Shown here: positions 6,239 to 12,792 of the stretch, piece after piece | Numbering within the stretch: position 1 is the stretch's first letter | How the letters are laid out: each line of letters begins with the position of its first letter | Source of the DNA: an uncultured Trueperaceae bacterium | GTDB taxonomy: Bacteria; Deinococcota; Deinococci; Deinococcales; Trueperaceae | Length of the DNA stretch: 17,265 bases | Assembly (NCBI GenBank): GCA_937907415.1 | Contig: CALCHY010000370.1 | Location: forward strand, 1 to 17,265 | Direction: 5' to 3' | Made by a program: the position numbers and the translations under genes | The notes under the pieces: model-generated | Database searches by the model: none | What the model was told of the DNA's origin: nothing | Seen by the model: the letters and a program-made list of their open reading frames with translations, nothing else

Positions 6239-6955
6239 ATGACGCACCGCCCCCACATCCTCACGCTCACCCTCGCGCTCCTCACCCTCGCGCTCCTCGG
6301 CGCCGCCAGCGCCCAAGTCGGCATCGCCTACGCCCACGTCAGCCTCAGCATCCGCTTCGGCGACGGCAACCCCGCCAGCTTCGAGGTGAGCGGCAGCATC
6401 TACCCCAGCCTCGCCACCGACACGTTCTGCATCCCCGGTGCGCGCTGCGCAACCGGCATGGCAACCCCCCTCGGGTACGTCTACGACCCCAACGTCTTCG
6501 ACCACAAGCCCGAGTACCACGGTGAAGAGATCCACCACATTAAGCAGTGGGAGGCGCTCGGCCCCGGCTTCCTCATCGCCTACCTCATGACCGGCGGCGA
6601 ACCGTTCGAGCCGTACCCCACCCGCGGCGTCATCCCCGCCGCAGCCAGCGCCAGCGAGCGATGGGACTTCGGCCGCATGTGGGTGCCCGAACCCGAAATG
6701 GAAGGCACCTTCCCGCAGTTCCGCATCGCGTGGGGTGGCGGCGACAAGCCCAGCACCCGCATCTACCCCGGATACACCGACCTCGCCCGCGACGTCATCG
6801 CCAGCATCCGCGGCAACCCCACCCCCAGCTTGCCCAACGAACCCGTCCTCGCGACCCTCGAGCTCACGCCCTACCTGGCCATCGCCAACCTCGCCACCCC
6901 CGCACCCGACGGCACCCCCAGCGCCAGCGCCAGCGACCCCAACGAGGACGGCTAA
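6239..6955 (+). CDS. exported protein of unknown function, 238 aa
   Basis: A Sec signal peptide is clear: MTHRPH, a Leu/Ala core to about residue 20, then the AxA site GAASA with cleavage after residue 25. The mature part has a Cys pair in FCIPGARC, many aromatic and Pro residues, and an Ala/Ser/Pro-rich tail (SASASDPNEDG) that may be a disordered linker. No catalytic motif or lipobox is seen. There is no good Shine-Dalgarno upstream (only GAAAG), so it may be coupled to the membrane protein at 5991. Unusual as an exported product in a block otherwise made of cytoplasmic plasmid or phage proteins. No family recognised. Confidence 0.75.
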   Translation: MTHRPHILTLTLALLTLALLGAASAQVGIAYAHVSLSIRFGDGNPASFEVSGSIYPSLATDTFCIPGARCATGMATPLGYVYDPNVFDHKPEYHGEEIHHIKQWEALGPGFLIAYLMTGGEPFEPYPTRGVIPAAASASERWDFGRMWVPEPEMEGTFPQFRIAWGGGDKPSTRIYPGYTDLARDVIASIRGNPTPSLPNEPVLATLELTPYLAIANLATPAPDGTPSASASDPNEDG

Positions 6956-6977
6956 ACCCCACGACCACACCCATCAC

Positions 6978-7002
6978 CGGCCCGCCACCAGGCGGGCCGT
7001 TT
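6978..7002 (+). terminator. hairpin, possible terminator after the exported protein gene
   Basis: CGGCCCGCC (6978-6986), loop ACCA, GGCGGGCCG (6991-6999), then TTTC. A 9-bp perfect stem with only a three-T tail, so terminator strength is uncertain. It lies 22 bases after the stop codon and just ahead of the 7024 ribosome binding site. Confidence 0.55.
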
Positions 7003-7023
7003 CAGCAGGGGAGAGGAGACCCC

Positions 7024-7281
7024 GTGCGCCTCTACCGCGTAGAGCCACCCCGTAAAGACTTCGGACACGTCGACGCCATCCTCATCCACGCCCCCGACGA
7101 AGAAACCGCCCGGCGGCTCGCGCTCGAGCACGTCGAACACGACGAGCACCTCGAGTGGTGCTCACGCAGCATCCGCGACCACGAGCTCCGCGTCACCGAG
7201 GAGGACGCGGAGGCCGAGGTGATCCGCGTCGACATGTGCACCCCGTGGTGGAGCGACCAGAACGAGGAGGACGGCGAATAG
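7024..7281 (+). CDS. small hypothetical protein, phage-like, 85 aa
   Basis: GTG start with GGGGAGAGGAG just upstream (7009-7018). The protein starts MRLYRVEPP, has an alternating beta stretch (HVDAILIHAPDEETARRLAL) typical of small phage proteins in which an 'A-x-x-E-E-x-A-R' helix follows a strand, and ends in a strongly acidic tail (QNEEDGE). Two cysteines, no metal-site pattern. The resemblance is to a general phage pattern remembered from annotation, not to a named family. Confidence 0.68.
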   Translation: MRLYRVEPPRKDFGHVDAILIHAPDEETARRLALEHVEHDEHLEWCSRSIRDHELRVTEEDAEAEVIRVDMCTPWWSDQNEEDGE

Positions 7282-7309
7282 GCGGCCCCGGCCCCCTGCG
7301 GTAGCAGGA

Positions 7310-7336
7310 CAGAAGGAAGCCCGCCCAGGGGCGGGC
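7310..7336 (+). repeat. family A hairpin repeat with long GCCCGCC stem
   Basis: CAGAAGGAA followed by GCCCGCC (7319-7325), loop CAGG, GGCGGGC (7330-7336). The lead sequence is kept but the stem is longer and different, again with both arms changed together. A second small hairpin, CGCGC-GAGAGA-GCGCG (7350-7365), lies between it and the ribosome binding site of the 7381 gene. Confidence 0.7.
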
Positions 7337-7380
7337 ACGGGAATCCAGCCGCGCGAGAGAGCGCGAGATGGAGGAGAACC

Positions 7381-9135
7381 GTGCCCGAACAACAGACCCC
7401 GTACGAGGAACTCGCCAGTGTCGTTCACGACTACCGCGAAGCCCAGTACGACAAGCACCGCGGCCACGCCTTCGCCCACTACCAGGAGCACGAGGACGGC
7501 ACGCGTACCGTCACACTGCCCAGTGGCGACATCTTCCACCGCAGCCAGCGCGGCATCCTGCGCCTCGACCTCGTGCAGGCCCGCGACCGCATCGTCCCCA
7601 CCACCTACCCCATGTTCGTCCGCGCCCACTCGCGCTGGTGGCACTCGCTCCTCACCGCCTACCACCGTGACGTCGTAGACGACGTCCTCGGCCTCGCACG
7701 CGCCCACTACGGCCGTGAAATCGACCAACTCAGCGACGCCGAGGCGAAAGCCGCGTTCCGGCACGCCCACCGCATTCACGGCGGCATCGTCCAACCCGGC
7801 CCCTACCAGCAGCGCGCGCGTCACCTCGCCAAGAACCTCTACCGCCTCACCGACCCGGTCGTGTTCAGCCTCTTCACGCGCTGCACCAGCCCCTACAACC
7901 GCAGCAGCCACCAGTACAACCTCATCGCCGCCCTCGAACACCCCGAAGAGGTCAACCCCGCCGTCCTCGCCGCCTACGTCGCGCTCTACGAGCCCACCAC
8001 CCGGCACCAGCACGACCCCGAGGACTACCCGAGGCACGACCCCATCCAAGTCACCCAAGTCGTCCGCGCCGCCCTCGAACGGCAGACCGGCACCCTGCCC
8101 AGGCGCACGTGGCGGTACCTCACGCGCATGAAGCCCCGCGACGCCGCCTACGTGCTCCTCGCCACCCGCGAGCACGCCACCCGCTACTTAGGCGCGCTCG
8201 CCGACTCGGGCGAAACGCCCAGGCACACCACCCTCGGTCACCTCACGAGCGTCTGGACGCGACTCCAGCAGATGAACACCGCTGCGGACATGCCGGTCGA
8301 GCGCTTCAGTCAGTACGCCCGCATGCTCGCGCGCGCCACGCACAAGAGCCGCCGCATCAAGGCCCTCATCCGTGACCTCGATCGCGCCCAAGTCATGACC
8401 GATTGGCTCGCCAGCAACCCGCCCCTCACGAGCGCCCAAGCCGCACTCCCGCTCGAGTGGTGGCAGCAGCAGGCAAGAGCGTGGCACGACGACCCAGGCG
8501 GCCCCATCCAGCAGGCGCAACGCAGGCGCGAGCAGGAGTCCAAGCACTACCGCGAGCGCAACGCATGGCTCCAGCCCCTGCGTGAGCAGCACGCCCTCGA
8601 GCGGCGCGCGCTCACCGCCAGCCTCGAAGGGTTCGAGGTCGCCCTGCCGGAGTTCACGCTCGGGCGCGTCACCGCCCGCGCCCTCACCACCCCCGCCGCC
8701 CTCAAGCAGGAGGGCGAGGAGATGCAGCACTGCGTCGGCGGGTACGGCCACATCTGCGCGCGCGGCAGCAGCCGCATCTACGCCCTCGACGGCAACGACG
8801 CACGCAGCACCCTCGAACTCGCGTTCGACGAGTTCCGCGGCGCATGGTGCATCCAGCAGCACTACGCCGAGCGCAACCGTGACCCCATCCCCAGCCACCA
8901 GAAGACCGCCCGCGCCCTCGCCCAGGCGTACAGCGAGCAGCAGGCGACCCCGCACACCGACCCGTACCAGGCGCTCGAGAAACGCCACGCCCGCGAGATG
9001 CGCGAACGCGAACGCGCCTTCCGCCCCGGTCTCGAACCCGCCGCGACGCCGCTGCCGCAACCCACCAACCCCATGCCCATGCCCGCCATCGACCTTGACC
9101 TCGAGTACCCCGCAGAAGAGGAGTTCCCCTTCTGA
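7381..9135 (+). CDS. PcfJ-like protein, 584 aa
   Basis: GTG start with GGAGGAG at 7371-7377. The C-terminal third carries the PcfJ signature: EGEEMQHCVGGYG (around residues 444-456) with Met448, His450 and Cys451, then an Ile-Tyr-x-Leu strand, a Thr/Leu-Glu-Leu strand and an Ile-Gln-Gln motif (AWCIQQHYAERNRDPIP). PcfJ-like proteins are encoded by conjugative plasmids and phages; their activity is not established. The first 400 residues are helical and do not resemble anything I can name, though HRDVVDDVLGLARAHYG is typical of the upstream region in this family. The tail ends in acidic and Phe residues (EYPAEEEFPF), recalling an SSB-like tip. The PcfK partner often found next to PcfJ is not seen. 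Confidence 0.82.
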   Translation: MPEQQTPYEELASVVHDYREAQYDKHRGHAFAHYQEHEDGTRTVTLPSGDIFHRSQRGILRLDLVQARDRIVPTTYPMFVRAHSRWWHSLLTAYHRDVVDDVLGLARAHYGREIDQLSDAEAKAAFRHAHRIHGGIVQPGPYQQRARHLAKNLYRLTDPVVFSLFTRCTSPYNRSSHQYNLIAALEHPEEVNPAVLAAYVALYEPTTRHQHDPEDYPRHDPIQVTQVVRAALERQTGTLPRRTWRYLTRMKPRDAAYVLLATREHATRYLGALADSGETPRHTTLGHLTSVWTRLQQMNTAADMPVERFSQYARMLARATHKSRRIKALIRDLDRAQVMTDWLASNPPLTSAQAALPLEWWQQQARAWHDDPGGPIQQAQRRREQESKHYRERNAWLQPLREQHALERRALTASLEGFEVALPEFTLGRVTARALTTPAALKQEGEEMQHCVGGYGHICARGSSRIYALDGNDARSTLELAFDEFRGAWCIQQHYAERNRDPIPSHQKTARALAQAYSEQQATPHTDPYQALEKRHAREMRERERAFRPGLEPAATPLPQPTNPMPMPAIDLDLEYPAEEEFPF

Positions 9136-9141
9136 TGATTC

Positions 9142-9167
9142 GCGGGCGGCCCCGGACGGTCGCCCGC
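9142..9167 (+). other. hairpin just after the PcfJ-like gene
   Basis: GCGGGCG (9142-9148) pairs with CGCCCGC (9161-9167), with a 12-nt loop, 6 bases after the stop. No T-tract. It may protect the mRNA end or form part of the repeat-rich tail region. Confidence 0.5.
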
Positions 9168-9189
9168 ACCCGCCTTCGCGCGGCCAGGG

Positions 9190-9225
9190 ACAGAAGGAAG
9201 CGCTACGCGCACAAGAAGAGACAGC
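9190..9225 (+). repeat. family A hairpin repeat
   Basis: ACAGAAGGAA then GCGC-TAC-GCGC (9200-9210) and an ACAAGAAGAGACAGCAAG tail. The lead and stem are the same as in the 3671 copy. No intact gene follows. Confidence 0.75.
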
Positions 9226-9280
9226 AAGCCCCGGAGAGGAACCTGCGGGGCGCGCGAGCACCGCGTCAGCGCGGTCAGGG

Positions 9281-9375
9281 CGGGACCCAGTTGGGCCGAG
9301 GTGCCCCCCGCCCTCAGAACACCGCTGCGCGCGCAGCAGAAGGAAGCGCTGCGCGCAGAACACCAGCATCAGGCA
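9281..9375 (+). repeat. damaged family B copy followed by family A palindromes
   Basis: CCCAG and TTGGGCC (9286-9297) keep the right arm of family B but have lost one loop base and the left arm. After it come GCTGCGC-GCGCAGC (9324-9337, a perfect 14-base palindrome) and AGAAGGAA with GCGC-TGC-GCGC (9346-9356). Confidence 0.6.
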
Positions 9376-9393
9376 CAGAAGGAGGAGCCGACC

Positions 9394-9523
9394 CTGAAAC
9401 GCGTCCATCCGTAAGGCAGAGCAGAGCAGCTGCGAACTGTGCGGCACGCTCGCCCACCACCGGTTGTACCTCAAATGGTGCCGTTGTGGATGTGGAGGCG
9501 CGTCGCGCGCCATGTGTAATTAG
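9394..9523 (+). pseudogene. possible decayed small Cys-rich (zinc-finger-like) gene
   Basis: GGAGGAG at 9381-9387 is well placed for a start at 9394, but the codon is CTG (LKRVHP) and a TAA follows six codons later. In the next frame, open from about 9400, the sequence reads SCELCGTLAHHRLYLKW and then CRCGC, ending in TAG at 9521-9523. CxxC, HH and CxC spacing looks like a small metal-binding protein. A one-base change of frame and a start change would restore one reading frame, so I read it as a broken gene, with modest certainty. Confidence 0.35.
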
Positions 9524-10046
9524 GCGCGGTTTACTCACGGCTCTCTCGACTTCCTGGATTTTGGCTCCAAAGGTGCGACGTTGGAGTGTAAGGAACCATC
9601 GATGACAGTGCAGCACTACCTCCTCGGGCTCTTGATGATCGAGCTCGCTCGGTGATCCATTTCGGGTCTCCGGCAGGACAGTGGGGCGCGTAAGAGTTCC
9701 GTGAGGGTCGGCCTGGAAGATGTGTGTTGGACCTGCCGGAACGGGGGTCTGTGCTTCGGAGGCGACGAAGCCCACTCCTGTATTTGGGCGCTTGGGATGG
9801 GTGGAGCCAGTAGCGCAACCGGCCGAAGGTGAAGAAAGCGATCTCTCCAACACTTTCCTGATTCACCTTCGTCAAGACCGAGCACTTCGAGTTGGGACGG
9901 CACTCATCTGCCGTCCTGACCGGATCCTTGACGAAGGGAGGGCGAAGACCGGGCGCGACCATCGAGGCAGGCTCATCAAGCCATCTCGGACTCGACGCCC
10001 ATCCAACGAGCAGCACCGTAGTCGGCCCCTTTCAGGGGCACACCAC
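9524..10046 (+). other. unassigned stretch of more than 500 bases, lower GC
   Basis: Base composition drops relative to both sides and codon structure is poor in all frames. Several open frames exist on both strands, none with a convincing start, ribosome binding site or recognisable motif. One clear hairpin is present: GGACGGCA (9895-9902), loop CTCATC, TGCCGTCC (9909-9916). It probably holds remnants of older insertions next to the IS3 element. I see no intact gene here. Confidence 0.5.
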
Positions 10047-10084
10047 TGGCCGAACCCCGGCTTTCAATCCACTCACGGTGTGGG
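10047..10084 (+). repeat. left terminal inverted repeat of IS3 copy 2
   Basis: Inverted match to 11229-11271 through AACCCC, CTTT, ATCCA and GTGTGGG blocks; overlaps the orfB stop at 10073-10075. Confidence 0.7.
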
Positions 10085-10939
10085 TTCCATCGTCAGGCTA
10101 TCTGACGTCTTGAACTGGTTGAGGACTTCGAGTGGGGTCGCGTCGTTCAACGCGCCGTGGGGTCGCTCCGCGTTGTAGTACCGTCGCCAGCCGTCGATGA
10201 CGACCTGTGCTTCGAGCACCGTTGCGAACAACTCCTGGTCGAGGAGTTCGTCGCGAAGGCGGGCGTGGAAGGTTTCCGCGAACGGGTTCTGCCACGGCGC
10301 GCCCGGCTCGATGAACATCGTCGCGACACCCGTCGCGGCAAGGAACCGCGCGAGGCCACTCGCGATGAACTCGGGCCCGTTGTCGCTCCGCAGGTGCTTC
10401 GGAGGGCCGTAGCGCGTCATGAGGCGCTCGAGCACCTCGATCGCGTCCGTCGCCTTGACGCTCCTCGCGGTGAACGTCGCCAGGCACGCCTTTGAGTACT
10501 CGTCCGTCACCGTCAGGATCTTCAAGCGACGACCGTCGACGGTGGCGTCGAAGAGGAAGTCGACAGCCCACACGTCGTGCGGCACTTGGGCGCGATAGCG
10601 TTCGCTCCCATCGACCTGCGGACCGAGCCGCCGGCGCTTCACCGTCTTGCGCGGCACGCCGAGACCGTGCAGCCGCCACAACCGAGCGACGCGCTTCTTG
10701 TTGACGCGCCAGCCCTCCTTGCGGAGCTTCACGGTGATCTTGCGGTACCCGAGCCGCGGATGCTTCTCCGAGAGCTCATGGAGGCGCTCCACGAGCTTCC
10801 GATCCGCATGCGGGCGTCTCGGCTCGTAACGAACCAGGCTCCGGGAGATGCCGAGCGCTTTGCAGGCCCGCCGTTCGCTCACGCCGAGCTCCTGGACCAC
10901 GTGCTTCACGGCCGATCGTTTCCGCTCGGCCGTCAGTAC
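10073..10939 (-). CDS. IS3-family transposase OrfB (DDE integrase domain)
   Basis: Catalytic subunit of the second IS3 element. Domain order as in the first copy: SERRACKALGISRS, HPRLGYRKITVKL, then the integrase core with Asp in VWAVDF, Asp in RSDNGPEF and Glu in AETFHARLRDE, ending near YYNAERPHGAL. By eye more than half of the residues agree with the first copy, yet differences are spread throughout, so these are two related elements and not a recent duplication. The frame is open from the slippery site at 10939-10945, and the open frame further upstream is only overlap with orfA. It appears intact and potentially active. Confidence 0.92.
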   Translation of the reverse strand, partial: VLTAERKRSAVKHVVQELGVSERRACKALGISRSLVRYEPRRPHADRKLVERLHELSEKHPRLGYRKITVKLRKEGWRVNKKRVARLWRLHGLGVPRKTVKRRRLGPQVDGSERYRAQVPHDVWAVDFLFDATVDGRRLKILTVTDEYSKACLATFTARSVKATDAIEVLERLMTRYGPPKHLRSDNGPEFIASGLARFLAATGVATMFIEPGAPWQNPFAETFHARLRDELLDQELFATVLEAQVVIDGWRRYYNAERPHGALNDATPLEVLNQFKTSDSLTMEPTP

Positions 10940-11214
10940 TTTCCCTCGACGGCCTCCTTCAGGATGCTGTTGTCCAGCTCCTTCTCCGCCAGCAGCTTCT
11001 TCAGCCGGGCGTTCTCCTTCTCCAGGTCCTTCAGACGCTTCGCGTCGTCCTTGCTCATGCCCGCGTACTGCTTTCTCCAGCGGTAGTACGACCACTCCGC
11101 GATCCCGAGACGCTTCGTCGCCGCAGCGATCGAGAGGCCCTCCTCGGCCTGGAGCTTCTCGAGGTCGCGCAGCATCCCGACGATCTGCTCCGGCGAATAC
11201 GCTTTGCCCTTCAT
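10933..11214 (-). CDS. IS3-family transposase OrfA (helix-turn-helix)
   Basis: 93 residues. It starts MKGKAYSPEQIVGMLRDLEK at the ATG whose + strand complement is 11212-11214, with GGAGGGAG upstream; the longer frame from 11253 lacks this. Helix-turn-helix region ([18 protein letters not shown]) and leucine-zipper-like region ([19 protein letters not shown]) are conserved with the first copy. It ends EGKY-stop over the slippery heptamer. Expected to bind the IS ends and, as OrfAB after frameshifting, to supply the transposase. Confidence 0.9.
   Translation of the reverse strand: MKGKAYSPEQIVGMLRDLEKLQAEEGLSIAAATKRLGIAEWSYYRWRKQYAGMSKDDAKRLKDLEKENARLKKLLAEKELDNSILKEAVEGKY
10939..10945 (-). 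promoter_or_regulatory. probable -1 ribosomal frameshift site, IS3 copy 2
   Basis: Minus-strand heptamer GGGAAAG, read G GGA AAG in the orfA frame, two codons before its stop. Same place and type as the GGGAAAC of copy 1; only the last base differs. Confidence 0.75.
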
Positions 11215-11228
11215 GGGACTCCCTCCTG

Positions 11229-11271
11229 GACTCCCACAGCGTAGCTGGATCAAAAGACGGGGGTTGGATCA
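11229..11271 (-). repeat. right terminal inverted repeat of IS3 copy 2
   Basis: Inverted partner of 10047-10084. It ends GGATCA at 11271, immediately before the first codon of the ccmF remnant. Confidence 0.7.
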
Positions 11272-12792
11272 GATGGCGCGGGCCCCAACCCGCTGCTCCA
11301 GAATCACTGGATGATGGCGGTCCACCCCGTGCTGATGTACCTCGGCATCGTGGGCTTGACCGTGCCGTTCGCGTACGCGATGGCGGCCCTGATCACCGGC
11401 CGCAGCGGCACCGATTGGATGCGGGAGACGCGCGCCTGGACGCTCATAGGGTGTGCATTTCTCAGTGCCGCGATCGTCGCTGGAGGCTGGTGGAGCTACG
11501 AGGTGCTCGGTTGGGGTGGTTACTGGGCGTGGGACCCGGTCGAGAACCTGATCTTCTTGCCGTGGTTGACGGCGACGGCGTTCGTGCACAGCGTTCAGGT
11601 GCAGGAACGTAGGCGCATGCTGAAGGCCTGGAACGTGTTCCTGATCGTGCTGACGTTCAACCTCTCGATCCTCTCGACGTTCCTCATCCGCTCGGGGGTG
11701 CTTTCCTCCGTGCACGCGTTCGGGGACGGCCCGATCGGACCGGTGTTCCTGGGGTTCTTCCTGCTCGTCACCGTCGTCGCGTTCGGTCTCGCCGCCTGGC
11801 GCCGGGATCAGTTGCGCGATCACGCCGAGCTCGACGGCGTGGTGAGTCGCGAGGGCGGGTTCCTGGTCAACAACGTGCTCTTCACGGCGATGGCCTTCGC
11901 AGTGCTGCTCGGCACGCTGTTCCCGCTCGTCGTCGAGGCCGTGAGCGGGGGGAAGGTCACGGTCGGCGCGCCCTTCTTCGATCGCATCAGCATCCCGCTC
12001 TGGTTGGCGGTGCTCGCGCTCATGGGCATCGGACCGCTCCTGCCCTGGCGCAAGGCGGCGACGCAGCGCGTTCGAACGAACCTCGCCTGGCTGATCGCCG
12101 GCGGACTCGTCACGGGCGTCGCTGCGTACCTGTTGGGCATGCGGCGTCCGTACCCGCTCGCCACGATCGCGCTGGCCGGCTACAATCTCGTGAGTCTGGC
12201 CCTGCTCGTGGGGGGACCGATCCGGGCCCGCTCGCGCGCCACAGGTCGACGCATCGTGGGCGTCGCCGCCGACTACGCCCGGGAACACCGGCGCCGCGTC
12301 GGGAGCACGATCGTGCACTTCGGCGTGGTGATCATCGCGGTCGCGGTCGCGGCGAGCGGAGGCTACCGCGTGGACACGCAACTCCGGCTCGCATTCGATG
12401 CGCCCGTGGCCTTCGAGGGCTACACGCTGATCGCCCGGCGGACCTACACCGAGAACCTGCCTCAGCGCACGAGCGAGGGGGCCGTCATCGACGTCGAGCG
12501 GAACGGGCGTGCACTCGCCACGCTCCGGCCGCGCATCAATAGGTTTCGAAACGCGCAGCAGGCCGTCACGACGCCCGGTGTGCTGTACCGGCCGTTCGAG
12601 GACGTCTACCTCAGCCTCTCGCAAATCGATCCCGACGGGCGGTGGGTCATCGTGCGCGCCGTTCGCAGCCCCCTCGTCACATGGATTTGGTGGGGAGGCG
12701 CGATCCTGGTCCTCGGCACGGTGTACGCGCTCATACCGGGACTCGCGCGTGAGCGGCGCCTAGCCGACTCGGTCGAGGGGGCCGCCACGTGA
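11272..12792 (+). pseudogene. ccmF: CcmF, 5'-truncated by IS3 insertion (506 codons remain)
   Basis: CcmF is the membrane haem lyase core that attaches haem to apocytochrome c in System I maturation. The frame runs from the IS edge (DGAGPNPLLQNHW) to the stop. The WWD haem-binding motif (WGGYWAWDPVEN) lies near residues 81-92 of the remnant. Histidines at the positions usually used as haem ligands are visible in MAVHPVLMYLG, FVHSVQ, SSVHAFG and IVHFGVV; their equivalence to the E. coli ligands is my alignment by eye. Many membrane segments remain. Family members are about 630-660 residues, so roughly 130-150 N-terminal residues are missing and are not on the other side of either IS element. 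The first ATG (11311) has no ribosome binding site. The rest is free of frameshifts, which suggests recent interruption. Confidence 0.88.

Larger units (their letters stand above)
10047..11271 (-). mobile_element. IS3-family insertion sequence, copy 2
   Basis: Same organisation and orientation as the element at 55-1274 but clearly diverged. The left end starts TGGCCGAACCCC and the right end, read inward, TGATCCAACCCCCG; the two then match through ATCCA and GTGTGGG. Flanks are CAC on the left and GAT on the right. The right end lies directly against the ccmF remnant, so this element interrupts the ccm operon. Confidence 0.88.

Noticed and set aside
1297..9375. CRISPR array
   Set aside because: The repeats are far apart, variable in sequence and tied to gene leaders; there are no regular spacers and no cas genes.
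9314..9853. Minus-strand frame with PEEVVLHCHRWFL resembling an IS6-type transposase start
   Set aside because: The likeness covers only a dozen residues, with no catalytic motif and no helix-turn-helix nearby.
55..11271. Classical composite transposon with identical IS copies
   Set aside because: The two elements are clearly diverged in both protein and end sequences, so only a weaker version based on the flanks is kept as a finding.
11255..11310. Outward promoter at the IS3 edge driving the ccm genes
   Set aside because: A TTGGAT and a CAGAAT are present but about 29 bases apart, too far for a sigma70-type promoter.
11269..12624. 451-codon open frame on the minus strand
   Set aside because: It is antisense to ccmF, which has unmistakable family motifs on the + strand.
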